Positions 34,998 through 44,618 of a stretch of 64,000 nt of DNA are shown here, one piece after another; within the stretch, counting starts at the first letter, position 1; each line of letters begins with the position of its first letter. The notes below the pieces were generated by a model, which made no database searches, was not told where the DNA came from, and saw only the letters and a list, made by a program, of their open reading frames with translations. Made by a program: the position numbers and the translations under genes. Source of the DNA: Ancrocorticia sp047501485 (lineage in GTDB: Bacteria > Actinomycetota > Actinomycetes > Actinomycetales > Actinomycetaceae); the NCBI GenBank assembly GCA_047501485.1, contig JAZDRN010000007.1, forward strand, positions 72,913 to 136,912, in the 5' to 3' direction.

Positions 34998-35003
34998 TAG
35001 ACT
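34998..35003 (+). promoter_or_regulatory. -10 hexamer TAGACT for leaderless lhr
   Basis: TAGACT ends 6 nt before the GTG at 35010; no ribosome-binding site is present. Confidence 0.5.
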
Positions 35004-35009
35004 GGCGGC

Positions 35010-38000
35010 GTGGATGAGATACACGCTCAGATGCCTCAATTCTCCGCGCCGGTGAAGCACTGGTTTGCGGAGGCGTTCGATGAGCCCACCCGGGTTCAGG
35101 TCGAGGCTTGGCAAGCGATCTCTCAGGGTGAAAGCGCGCTGGTCATCGCCCCAACCGGTTCCGGAAAGACGCTTGCGGCCTTCCTCTGGGCCATTGATCG
35201 TTTGGCGGCGCGCCCGGAAAGAGGAGCGGCTGCCCCTTCGGAGAAGAGATCCTCCGATCGTTCTCAGAGTGTCCCGGCGGCGCGAACTGAGAATCCTTCG
35301 ACGTTGCCTGCCAAGAGTAGCGCCGGTGCGAAGAAGACGACACGCGTCCTCTACGTCTCGCCCCTGAAGGCCCTGGGCGTCGACATCCATAAGAATCTGC
35401 AGGTACCGCTCGCCGGAATCCAGGCCGCATATCAGGACCGGGGATCGCCCGTCCCGGAGATCTCGGTGGGCGTTCGTTCAGGAGATACGACGACGGCGCA
35501 GCGCAGGCGCCTTCTTTCGCACCCACCGGACATCCTCATCACGACTCCGGAATCCCTCTACCTCATGCTCACCTCGGCGGCGGCTGAGACCCTATCGGAG
35601 GTTGAAAGCGTCATCGTGGATGAGGTCCATGCACTCGCTGGAAACAAACGAGGGGCGCATTTGGCGGTCTCGCTTGAACGGCTGGATGAGCTTCTCGATG
35701 AGCCCGCCCAGAGGATCGGCCTATCGGCCACGGTCCGCCCCGTCGACGAGGTCGCCCGCTTCCTGGGTGGCCGCCGCGCTGTCAGGGTGATCCAGCCGCC
35801 TGCCGCTAAACGCCTGGAGACTGTCGTCGAGGTTCCTTTCAAGGACATGGCGAACCCGGTACCGGAAAATGTGGCTTTGGGGGTCGCCCAGGGGTGGCAA
35901 GATGATTCACCCGACGATCACAGGCTCAACTCCACGTGGCCCGCAATCGAGCATTCGATCTACCGGCGGGTGATGGGCGCTCGCTCTACCATTGTCTTTG
36001 CCAATTCGCGGCGGCTTGCAGAAAGGATGACAGCCGCTCTCAACGATATCCACGGCGATGAGAGCAGTAACGACGCGGAAATCGCCCGTTCGCACCACGG
36101 CAGTGTGTCCAAGGAACAGCGTCTCCAGGTGGAGACGGAGTTGAAAGAGGGAACTCTGCGTTGTGTGGTGGCTACCGGTACTTTGGAACTGGGCATCGAT
36201 ATGGGTGCGGTGGATCAGATCATTCAAATCGACGCCCCGCCCTCGGTAGCCTCCGGCCTGCAGCGAATCGGACGCGCCGGCCATCAGGTGGGTGAGGTCT
36301 CGACCGCGATCTTCTATCCCGCTCATCGAAACAGCCTGGTGGAGACGGCTGCGGTGACCGAGAGAATCCGAGCACGGGCCATCGAGGCCACCGCGATCGT
36401 CCGAAACCCGTTGGATATCCTGGCGCAGCAGACGGTGGCCGCGGTTGCCCGCCGACCGATGGCAGTAGACGAATGGTTCGAGATCGTGCGCCACAGCGCG
36501 CCCTTCCACACTCTCACCCGTGCAGCCTACGAATCCGTACTGGACATGCTCTCCGGCAAATACCCCTCCTCGGATTTCTCAGAGCTGCGGCCGCGCATCG
36601 TATGGGACCGAGAGAAAGGCATCCTCACCGCTCGTCCGGGGGCGCGGCAGCTGGCGATCCTGAGCGGTGGCACTATTCCCGACCGCGGTCTCTACCGGGT
36701 GGAGATCGCTTCGGCGGATCCCGTCTCCAGCCCGGGCGACGACGGCGCATCCTCCAACGGCCTGCCCGTGCCGGGTACGAAGTCCGGCCCGCTTCCTCGT
36801 ATTGGCGAACTCGATGAGGAAATGGTCTATGAGTCGAGAGTGGGAGAGATCTTCGTGCTGGGGACCACCAGTTGGCGGATTCGAGAGATCACGGCCGATC
36901 GCGTTCGAGTGGTTCCGGCCCCGGGGCGTCAGGGGAAAATGCCTTTCTGGCACGGAGATAGAGCGAGTAGGCCCGCTGAGCTCGGGCTGGCGATCGGCGC
37001 GTTCGTGGGTGAGCTTGATCGGGCGGTGCACCTCAGCGACACCTCGAAAGAGACTGACCGGCTGAGGGCCAACGGGCTCGATGCCAATGCGGTGACCAAC
37101 CTTTTCTCTTATCTGGCGCTGCAACGCGAGGCGACGGGCGTCGTGCCGAACGACAGAGAATTCGTCGTCGAACGAGTGAAGGATGAGGTGGGGGACTGGC
37201 AGGTTCTTCTGGAAAGCCCTCTGGGCATGTCCGTTCACGAGCCGTGGGCGCTCGCGGTGGGTGCACGTCTGAGGGAGCGCTATGGGACGAACTGTCAGAT
37301 CTCCGCTTCCAACGACGGCATCATCATTCGTTTTCCCGATATCGAGGGCGAGCCGCCGGGGGCTGATGTCTTTCTCTTCGATCCCGCCGACCTCGTCGAG
37401 ATCGTGCAGAGGGAAGTGACCGGTTCCGCCCTCTTCGCGGCGCGGTTCCGGGAATGCGCCGCCAGAGCACTGTTGCTGGGCGGCCATCGGCCCGGCAAAC
37501 GTGCTCCTCTGTGGCAGCAACGTCACCGGGCCGCGCGCCTTTTGGAGGTGGCGGGCAACTATACGGATTTCCCGATCGTGGCGGAAGCCTCGCGCGAATG
37601 CCTCCATGATGTCTACGATCTTCCGACCCTGGTCGAGGTGTGCCGCAGTCTCGGTTCCGGGAAGATGCGATTGCACCAGATCACCACCCCGCGGCCCTCG
37701 CCCTTCGCACTGTCGATGCTTTTGTCCTCGGTGGGCGAGTTCCTGTACCAGGGAGATCTTCCGCTGGGCGAGCGGAGGCTTGCTGCCTTGAGCCTTGACC
37801 TCGACCTCATGGAGCAATTGCTGGGCCCCGGTACGCTGGGCGAGGTGTTGGATGCGGATGCCGCCATGGAGATCGAGTCTCAGTTGCAGCATCGCGCACA
37901 GGGTTGGCAGCGAGCCGGCGCCGAGGGAATCGTCGACCTGCTGCGAGAACTGGGTCCGCTCACCGAAAAGGAGATAGCCCAACGGCTGGAAGGGACACGT

Positions 38001-39866
38001 CCGGGCCCGGAGTCTTTCTTCGACGACGGCGCCGACGCCACCTGGTTCTCCGCCGTCCGCCACGAACTCGTCGAATCCGGACGGGTGTTCCGCTTCGATG
38101 CCGTGGATCACTCTTACCTCGCGCAGGCGGAGGACGCTGGAACGCTGGCCGCGATCGGTCTGAACGTTCCGAAGAAGCTTGCCGAGCAGTTTCCCTCGCG
38201 CGCGCATCCGTTGCGAGATCTCATCGCACGGTATCTGCGTACCCATGCGGTGAGCAGCGTCGAGATCATGGCGCGGCGGTTTGCGGTGGAGCCGGCGCGG
38301 CTCGAGGATCTTCTTCACGGCCTTGCCGAGGATGGAACCGTCAAACATGGGGATTTCGGCCTGAGCGATGACCCAGGCAGGACGTGGGCGGACGCTCGGG
38401 TCCTGGAGAGGATACGCCAGCGTAGTGCGCAGCTGGTTCGCAAGGCGATTCAACCGGTCGCCCCCGCTGACTTCGTGCAGTTCCTGCTTTCATGGCAATA
38501 CTGCGACCGTCAGCTCATCGACACGGAGGGCTTGCTCACCGCCATTGAGCAACTTTGCGCTGTACCGCTCGTCGCCTCGACGCTGGAGACGCTGGTGCTT
38601 CCGCAACGCGTCGCCAATTTCGACCCGGAGTTGTTGGACTCCCTCATCGCAGGTGGAGAGGTCTGTTGGGTGGGGGAAGGAAGAGTGGGGGAGTCGGAAG
38701 GGCGCATCAGCCTCCACCTGAGGGAGAGCATCGCAGTCACTCTTCGAGCCCCGCAAGAGGATCAGCCATGGAGCGAGGAACAGCAATGGATTCTGACGCG
38801 CCTGGAGCATGGGGCGGCGCTTTTCGGAGCGGATCTACTCGCGGAAGCTCGGCAGGCTTTTCCCGATCTGACCGCCTCCGACTTTGCGAATCTCATGTGG
38901 GGGTTGGCGTGGGGTGGTTGGGTCACGTCCGATTCCCTCGCTGCCATGCGGGCGGCAGTCTCCGGGCGCTCATCGGCGCAGAAGACGCAGCGCTCGCGCC
39001 CACGTAGTCAACGGTTGCGTCGAAGCTCGTTCGCATCGATGAGGCAGTTGGCCGCCTCCGCTACCGACCCGCGCATAGCGGGGCGGTGGTCGCTCGTGCC
39101 GCGAGAGGAGGCCGGTGCCACCGAACGGCTTTCGGCCTCGCTCAGCTTACTGCTGGACCGGTATGGGATTGTCTCTAGAGGTAGCGTCATGGCCGAGGGC
39201 TTCCCCGGTGGTTTCGCGGCGGTCTATGAGGGACTCTCGCAATTCGAGAGCCTGGGCCACTGTCGGCGAGGTCATTTCGTTGACGGCGTGCCCGGTGCAC
39301 AGTTCGCGACCTCGAGCGCCGTCGACCAACTCAGAGAAATCGCGCGGGCGCGGGGAAAGGCGATGCAGGAGGAACGGGAAAACGAACCCGACGAACGTGC
39401 CGAATGCGCCGTCGTCGTTCTGTCTGCCGTAGATCCGGCCAATCCTTTTGGCGTGGCCCTTCCATGGCCCGAGGTGCTGGTTCCGGAAGGACCCAAACCG
39501 CGCCGGAACGCTGGTGCTTTGGTGGCGATCCGTGACGGACACGCGGTCTTCTACCTGGAGCGCGGAGGCAAGACGGCGCTGACGTTTTCGGAGGAGATGC
39601 AACCTGCCCAGGCGAAGCCAAGACCTAACGAGACAGCACCGACACCTTCAGAGAGCACGACGGATCCTTCCCCGGATGGTCGGCAAGAGCGCCGTACGAT
39701 CGCCGAAGCCATCATCGATACGTGCCGGCGGGGACACATCGACGACTTCGTGTTGGAGTTCATCGACGGGGAAAGAGTCTCGCGCTCGCCCTGGGCCGAA
39801 GCTCTACGCCAAGCCGGTTTCAGTATGACCCCGAGGGGGCTGAGCTATTCTCGTCCGCCGCTATAG
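35010..39866 (+). CDS. lhr: ATP-dependent helicase Lhr (large DEAD/DEAH helicase)
   Basis: Lhr is a superfamily 2 ATP-dependent 3-prime-to-5-prime DNA (RNA:DNA) helicase linked to DNA repair. At 1618 residues it is of full long-Lhr length. Motifs: Walker A APTGSGKTLAAF (near residue 50), DEVHAL (near 203), GLSATVRP, ATGTLELGIDMGAVD, QRIGRAGHQ. The Lhr core is followed by a winged-helix/beta-barrel part and a C-terminal domain after about residue 880. The GTG start fits a leaderless promoter. Long opposite-strand frames inside it are shadows. Confidence 0.95.
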   Translation: MDEIHAQMPQFSAPVKHWFAEAFDEPTRVQVEAWQAISQGESALVIAPTGSGKTLAAFLWAIDRLAARPERGAAAPSEKRSSDRSQSVPAARTENPSTLPAKSSAGAKKTTRVLYVSPLKALGVDIHKNLQVPLAGIQAAYQDRGSPVPEISVGVRSGDTTTAQRRRLLSHPPDILITTPESLYLMLTSAAAETLSEVESVIVDEVHALAGNKRGAHLAVSLERLDELLDEPAQRIGLSATVRPVDEVARFLGGRRAVRVIQPPAAKRLETVVEVPFKDMANPVPENVALGVAQGWQDDSPDDHRLNSTWPAIEHSIYRRVMGARSTIVFANSRRLAERMTAALNDIHGDESSNDAEIARSHHGSVSKEQRLQVETELKEGTLRCVVATGTLELGIDMGAVDQIIQIDAPPSVASGLQRIGRAGHQVGEVSTAIFYPAHRNSLVETAAVTERIRARAIEATAIVRNPLDILAQQTVAAVARRPMAVDEWFEIVRHSAPFHTLTRAAYESVLDMLSGKYPSSDFSELRPRIVWDREKGILTARPGARQLAILSGGTIPDRGLYRVEIASADPVSSPGDDGASSNGLPVPGTKSGPLPRIGELDEEMVYESRVGEIFVLGTTSWRIREITADRVRVVPAPGRQGKMPFWHGDRASRPAELGLAIGAFVGELDRAVHLSDTSKETDRLRANGLDANAVTNLFSYLALQREATGVVPNDREFVVERVKDEVGDWQVLLESPLGMSVHEPWALAVGARLRERYGTNCQISASNDGIIIRFPDIEGEPPGADVFLFDPADLVEIVQREVTGSALFAARFRECAARALLLGGHRPGKRAPLWQQRHRAARLLEVAGNYTDFPIVAEASRECLHDVYDLPTLVEVCRSLGSGKMRLHQITTPRPSPFALSMLLSSVGEFLYQGDLPLGERRLAALSLDLDLMEQLLGPGTLGEVLDADAAMEIESQLQHRAQGWQRAGAEGIVDLLRELGPLTEKEIAQRLEGTRPGPESFFDDGADATWFSAVRHELVESGRVFRFDAVDHSYLAQAEDAGTLAAIGLNVPKKLAEQFPSRAHPLRDLIARYLRTHAVSSVEIMARRFAVEPARLEDLLHGLAEDGTVKHGDFGLSDDPGRTWADARVLERIRQRSAQLVRKAIQPVAPADFVQFLLSWQYCDRQLIDTEGLLTAIEQLCAVPLVASTLETLVLPQRVANFDPELLDSLIAGGEVCWVGEGRVGESEGRISLHLRESIAVTLRAPQEDQPWSEEQQWILTRLEHGAALFGADLLAEARQAFPDLTASDFANLMWGLAWGGWVTSDSLAAMRAAVSGRSSAQKTQRSRPRSQRLRRSSFASMRQLAASATDPRIAGRWSLVPREEAGATERLSASLSLLLDRYGIVSRGSVMAEGFPGGFAAVYEGLSQFESLGHCRRGHFVDGVPGAQFATSSAVDQLREIARARGKAMQEERENEPDERAECAVVVLSAVDPANPFGVALPWPEVLVPEGPKPRRNAGALVAIRDGHAVFYLERGGKTALTFSEEMQPAQAKPRPNETAPTPSESTTDPSPDGRQERRTIAEAIIDTCRRGHIDDFVLEFIDGERVSRSPWAEALRQAGFSMTPRGLSYSRPPL

Positions 39867-40122
39867 AAGGCTGCTGCCATCGCACCTCGCGGCACCCGGC
39901 GCCTGCCGTGCGTTGCCGCCAGTTCGATGTCTCACACTGTGTGAATTTCGGGACCAATCCGTTTTCCGTCATTTATCCTCGATTGGAAGACGCGTGTCCC
40001 AACTCGGCTCGCCGTGCCGCATTCACCCCCTTGTTAGGGCGGGGAAGCAGAACGGGTACCACGTTCTTGTGATAGCTGCCCGAACGGCCGAGTCCGGCAA
40101 AGACGCTGAGGATGGGACCCGC

Positions 40123-41478
40123 ATGCCACCGATAATCGAAGAGAAAACGCAGCCGGATGAGCCCGAACCAGGTTCCTCCAAGGGATCTTTGGGAGCGTCC
40201 ACGAGCCGGCGGACCCCCGTGCGAGCTGCTTTGGCCAGCTTCATGGGTAGCGCCGTCGAGTATTACGACTTCTTCGTCTTCGGCTCGGCCTCTGCACTGA
40301 TCTTCCCGGTCATATTCTTCGGCACCGATGACCAGGCCGCGTTGGTCATGTCCTTCGCGACCTTCGGTTTCGCATATATAGCGCGGCCGATCGGCGCTGT
40401 GGTGCTGGGGCATTTCGGGGATCGCATCGGCCGGCAGAAGGTCCTCATGTTCACGCTGGTCCTCATGGGTGGCTCCACGTTCATCATCGGCTGTCTGCCA
40501 ACCTTCGAGCGCGTTGGATGGGTGGCCCCGATCCTGTTGGTTCTCTGCCGCCTGATGCAGGGGCTTTCCGCCGCGGGGGAGCAGGCCGGTGCTTCGTCTC
40601 TGAGCCTCGAGCACGCACCGGATAACCGGCGCTCGTTCTTCACTTCCTGGACATTGACGGGTACGCAAGGTGGCCAGGTGCTCGCCGCACTCATTTTCAT
40701 CCCGGTGATGAATCTACCGGACGACATCAAGTACAGCTGGGGCTGGCGCATCCCGTTCTGGCTCAGCGCCGTCGTCGTCGTTGTCGCGTTCTTCATCCGT
40801 CGCAGCCTGGAGGAACCGCCCGAGTTCGAGTCCGCCAAGAAAGAGGGGACGGTCGCGCGTATCCCTCTGGTCGATCTCATGCGCGATCATTGGCGCGACG
40901 TGCTGCGCGTCATCCTGTGCGCCTTCATCGCTGCGGTTTCGACCGTTTTCGGGAACCTCGCGCTAGCGTACGGGAAGGAAGAGGGACTCTCGGAATCGGT
41001 AACACTGTGGCTGGTTGTCGTGGCCAATATCGTGGCGATCGGTACCCAGCCGCTTTTCGGCATACTCGCGGATCGATTCGGACGTAAGCCCGTCTTCATC
41101 TACGGCGCGATATCCTCTGCTACCCTCATGCCCTTCTATATGGTGTCAATGAGCCACGATAACCTTGTTCTCACCTTCGCTCTGGCGATTCTCACGTTCT
41201 CGTGCGGCTATGCGGCGGCCAATGCCGTGTGGCCTTCGTTCTACGCGGAGATGTTCAGTACCAAGGTTCGCTTCTCAGGACTGGCAATTGGCACTCAGCT
41301 GGGCTTCCTCATGGCAGGATTCGCGCCCACCATAGTCACCTCGCTGGGAGGGGCGGAAGAGGGTGGGTGGAAGGTGATCGCCGGCTTCACCGCGGTGATC
41401 TGCATCATTGCGACCCTCAGCGCTCTGACCGCCAAGGAGACGAAGGATGTGCCGACGGCGAAGCTGGGTCTCGTTTGA
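40123..41478 (+). CDS. MFS transporter, metabolite:H+ symporter (MHS) family
   Basis: The 451-residue protein has 12 predicted helices. MHS-type marks: ASFMGSAVEYYDFFVFG at helix 1, ARPIGAVVLGHFGDRIGRQKVL (the loop 2-3 motif), RLMQGLSAAGEQAGA and LADRFGRKP. Relatives include ShiA, ProP and KgtP, which import organic acids, osmolytes or shikimate; the substrate cannot be told here. I chose ATG 40123; the frame is open back to 39913, but that part has no transporter features. Confidence 0.85.
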   Translation: MPPIIEEKTQPDEPEPGSSKGSLGASTSRRTPVRAALASFMGSAVEYYDFFVFGSASALIFPVIFFGTDDQAALVMSFATFGFAYIARPIGAVVLGHFGDRIGRQKVLMFTLVLMGGSTFIIGCLPTFERVGWVAPILLVLCRLMQGLSAAGEQAGASSLSLEHAPDNRRSFFTSWTLTGTQGGQVLAALIFIPVMNLPDDIKYSWGWRIPFWLSAVVVVVAFFIRRSLEEPPEFESAKKEGTVARIPLVDLMRDHWRDVLRVILCAFIAAVSTVFGNLALAYGKEEGLSESVTLWLVVVANIVAIGTQPLFGILADRFGRKPVFIYGAISSATLMPFYMVSMSHDNLVLTFALAILTFSCGYAAANAVWPSFYAEMFSTKVRFSGLAIGTQLGFLMAGFAPTIVTSLGGAEEGGWKVIAGFTAVICIIATLSALTAKETKDVPTAKLGLV

Positions 41479-41734
41479 TGTGAGGTCCCGTTGAGGTGCG
41501 TCTCCCTGCCTTTCTACACCGTTTTCGCAGATGCTTTCGGACCTCCTGAAAGTCCTTGAAAACTCACGGGCGGTTCCGGGACTTTTGTCATATCTCATGG
41601 TGAAAACAGTGCCTTAACTTTTTCTTACCATTGCAGTTACGTTTCGTGACGTTGCGGGGGCCGGGCTCGATAAGAAGCGCCGGTTGGCTCAATGTCTCCG
41701 TTCTCATTGTCGAGGCGGGACCAACGTTCGATAG

Positions 41735-42001
41735 GTGGCTGCGGTGTCTGTTCTCGGTGTATCCAGTGCGTCTTCTTTTGGTCGTTTTCGATGGATGAGC
41801 GGCGTGGGCCTGCTGGTGGCCTGCGCGATGGTCATGGCGGATGCGCCGCCGGCCCTCTCTGATGAGTTCTCAGCGCAGTTGCTGGCGCGGTTGCGTGGCG
41901 AGCGCGTGGAGGATCTGTCCCAGCGCACGGAACGGGGCTCTCTTTTCGCTTTGCCCGATGGGCAGTGGCAGCAGGTCGTCACCACGGCTCCGGTGTGGTG
42001 A
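41735..42001 (+). pseudogene. RHS protein N-terminal fragment with signal sequence
   Basis: The 88-codon frame starts with GTG. It encodes a secretion-type hydrophobic stretch (GVGLLVACAMVMADAPPALS) and the beginning of an actinobacterial RHS ectodomain, ending SLFALPDGQWQQVVTTAPVW then stop. In intact relatives TAPVW normally continues with VR and a long ectodomain (family knowledge). Here the next frame starts in the late RHS region, so I infer an internal deletion that also broke the frame. Confidence 0.65.
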
Positions 42002-43989
42002 GCGTCGTCGCAGCCAGCGGAGAAGAGGTGCTGTCCCGAAGTATCTCCGGATATGCTCCAATTGACGGTGCGGATCTCCTGAGCGAGACCTCTGGTTGGG
42101 TGCTGGGTAGCGGGACGACATCTACGACCGTCACCGATCTCGCATCGAATACGGGACTGACGACGGCGGTGAGTTCTCTCGATGCCGCTGGCGCCACGAC
42201 GTCGTCGATCGCAACTGGATACGACGCGTGGGTTCGGGAAGTCACCTACACGGATCGCGACGGGCAGACCACCACGACGGCATACGACGACGCGGGCCGC
42301 GTGGCCACCGTGACGGATCCTCAAGGCACGATTGCGAACACCTATGACTCGGACACTGATCATCGAGGGTTCTTGACCAAGCTGGACGTCTCGGGCACGG
42401 GAAGCTATACGGCGACGTACGATGCGGCGGGCAACATGGTCTCCCAGACCATGCCGGGCGGCCTTACCCAGACCTCCTCCTACGACCGGGTCGGAAACGA
42501 AACCTCGTTGAGTTATTCCCTCAAACGTGGCGATGCTGCCCCCATTCAAATAGCGACTTGGAGTATCGCGCGAGATCGTGCCGGCAGGATCGATTCCCTT
42601 TCCGGTCCGGCACGAGCCTCGAGTTACACCTACGACCTGACGGGCAGGCTGGTGACGGGGAGCGACACGCTTGATGACACGTGCACAACGCGGACCTACG
42701 GTTTCGACACCAATTCCAACCGGACAAACATGAGCGCCTCGACTCGGGTCGGGAGCTGCGACGGGCAGTCTGTGGAGCAGACTGACAAGCAGTGGACCTA
42801 CGACGCGGGCAACCGCGTTCAGAACGGCGCCAACGGAGTGGGTGGCTATGTGTACGATGCCTTCGGGCGCCAGACCAGTATCCCAGTGGCGGACACCGTC
42901 AACGGCTCGGATGCGGGGGACGCCAAGGTCGCCTATTACGATAACGACCTCGTCGCCTCCACCACGCAGAACGGTTCGGTCACCACCTACAGTCTCGATC
43001 CTGTTGAGCGTCGGGCGGAGCAGGTGACCACGACCGGTGGTCAAACCAAACGGGTCGTTCGCCATTACACCGATAGCGGCGACAACCCGGGGTGGGCTTC
43101 CTACGTCAGCAATGGGACGACGAGCGTGACGCGGTACTCGGCGTCGATCGGCGGCGATCTTTCCGCGAGCTTGACAGGCGGCGTTGTGACGCTGGAGATC
43201 GTCGATCCGATCGGCAATATCGCCACCAGCCTGACGGTTGATAACGGGATTGTGACTCCGAAGCCGTTGAATCATTGGGATGAGTATGGCAACCAGATCA
43301 ATAATGTTGTTCCAGCAGCCGGCCCGATCGCATACGGTTGGCTCGGCGGCAAGGAACGAGCGGTTGAACCGACGAGCAGTCTCATCCTCATGGGGGTGCG
43401 CCTCTACAACCCCAGAACCGGTCTGTTCACGTCCGTTGACCCGGTGCCGGGTGGAAACACGACCGAATACACCTACCCCCAGGACCCGATCAACAAACAA
43501 GACCTCGATGGAAAGTTGTGGGGGTGGATAAAGAAGAACTGGCGCAAGGCCTTGAATGTGGGAGTTTTCGGTTTGTGTCTTGTAGCTAGTGCAGGAGCTT
43601 GCCTTGGGGCGGGGCTTGTCACTGCGGCTGTAACGAATACTCACCGTACAAAGACTGGATGGTCCTTTCATGCTCGATCATTCGCGATCGACGCTACATT
43701 CATTGTGGGCGGAGGCGGTATCACCCGGATGGCCGGCAAATCTTGGAGTGGTTCTGCATTTCGAAAGACCTCAACGAGAGGAGCACAACGCTACGGTAAT
43801 CGCTCCGCTCCCGCGCATTCAACCAAGAGGAACGCCAGGCACTATGCACATCGAGGATATAACTATCCTTCCCACATCCGTAACACCAGCTATCGAGTAA
43901 CGAGGAAAACTGTTGCTCTCAATGGAGTGGTGGGCGTCGCTTCCTGGCGAGGCTCATCAAGTGCGCACTCCCGCTTAGGAATATGGTAA
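41965..43989 (+). CDS. RHS repeat core with variable C-terminal tip (toxin-like), lacking its secretion module
   Basis: 674 codons with YD-type repeats (TYDAAGNMVSQTMPGG, YDRVGNETSL, TYDLTGRLVTG, YDAFGRQTS). The RHS core end is LYNPRTGLFTSVDPVPGG (near residue 478), then the PxxxxDxxG boundary DPINKQDLDGK. The last 160 or so residues form a tip that looks unrelated: a hydrophobic segment (GVFGLCLVASAGACLGAGLV), then a basic Ser/Gly/Arg/His-rich tail. RHS tips are normally toxins; I recognise no nuclease motif. The stop overlaps the next gene's ATG (TAATG). The frame lacks a signal sequence, so export as it stands is doubtful. Confidence 0.75.
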   Translation: MAAGRHHGSGVVSVVAASGEEVLSRSISGYAPIDGADLLSETSGWVLGSGTTSTTVTDLASNTGLTTAVSSLDAAGATTSSIATGYDAWVREVTYTDRDGQTTTTAYDDAGRVATVTDPQGTIANTYDSDTDHRGFLTKLDVSGTGSYTATYDAAGNMVSQTMPGGLTQTSSYDRVGNETSLSYSLKRGDAAPIQIATWSIARDRAGRIDSLSGPARASSYTYDLTGRLVTGSDTLDDTCTTRTYGFDTNSNRTNMSASTRVGSCDGQSVEQTDKQWTYDAGNRVQNGANGVGGYVYDAFGRQTSIPVADTVNGSDAGDAKVAYYDNDLVASTTQNGSVTTYSLDPVERRAEQVTTTGGQTKRVVRHYTDSGDNPGWASYVSNGTTSVTRYSASIGGDLSASLTGGVVTLEIVDPIGNIATSLTVDNGIVTPKPLNHWDEYGNQINNVVPAAGPIAYGWLGGKERAVEPTSSLILMGVRLYNPRTGLFTSVDPVPGGNTTEYTYPQDPINKQDLDGKLWGWIKKNWRKALNVGVFGLCLVASAGACLGAGLVTAAVTNTHRTKTGWSFHARSFAIDATFIVGGGGITRMAGKSWSGSAFRKTSTRGAQRYGNRSAPAHSTKRNARHYAHRGYNYPSHIRNTSYRVTRKTVALNGVVGVASWRGSSSAHSRLGIW

Positions 43990-44618
43990 TGAGTGATAAA
44001 AGAATACGTAGAGGCATCAGACATTCAGCTCATAGAGTTCGCTTGGCACGTGTTCCTCCTCTGACTCTTGTGATGGAGGTTTGTTTTGCCGTCCTGTGGA
44101 CGTTCGCGGTCTGGGCGGTTGTGACTGGCTGGGATGGTACGACACTTGCGAATACACCGTCAGGTGGGACCTGGCGGGTAATGGGCATTTCTGTTGGAGT
44201 ACTTTTGTTAGGGCTGGCTCTCGGTAATCCCGTGCGCGGACGCGAGAATGACCTCTTGTTGGTGAGTTTCCACCGGTACGTGAAAATTCCTCGCTACGTT
44301 TTTGAAGGAGTCGAAGGCACACTTGAGAAAGGTATGATAGTTCATGCAGCTGGGCAGCAATTCTTAATCACATATTTCGCTCCGTGGGAGCCTAAGGAAC
44401 GCCGTATCTCCTTTGCCAGGCGCGTTGGCACTGAGAAGGCGTACCAGGTGACGGCTTCGAATATTATGCGATGGCATGAATCGGCCATGAAGCCGGGAAC
44501 TCGTATTCCTTTGATTGGACGCGTGCCGGTATGGCGGATTCGCCCTTTTGCCTGGATCTGGTATGGGGTCTCATTCTTGGGCGTTCCGGCCCTGCTGACG
44601 GTTACGGGAGTCTGGTGA
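43989..44618 (+). CDS. Putative immunity membrane protein, family A copy 1
   Basis: 209 residues. Two N-terminal membrane helices (LVMEVCFAVLWTFAVWAVV; MGISVGVLLLGLALG) are followed by a beta-rich domain with DLLLVSFHRYVKIPRYVFEGV and a last helix after WRIRPFAW. The same layout and motifs recur in the genes at 45745 and 47261. The ATG overlaps the RHS stop (TAATG), the position expected for a cognate immunity gene. ATG 43983 is an alternative start. Lower GC than the housekeeping genes. Confidence 0.65.
   Translation: MSDKRIRRGIRHSAHRVRLARVPPLTLVMEVCFAVLWTFAVWAVVTGWDGTTLANTPSGGTWRVMGISVGVLLLGLALGNPVRGRENDLLLVSFHRYVKIPRYVFEGVEGTLEKGMIVHAAGQQFLITYFAPWEPKERRISFARRVGTEKAYQVTASNIMRWHESAMKPGTRIPLIGRVPVWRIRPFAWIWYGVSFLGVPALLTVTGVW

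Noticed and set aside
36579..38453. 624-codon open frame opposite lhr
   Set aside because: It lies wholly inside the well-supported lhr gene, has no family motifs and reflects codon bias on the other strand.
41704..43671. 655-codon minus-strand frame across the RHS gene
   Set aside because: The plus strand has clear YD repeats; the minus frame has no motifs.
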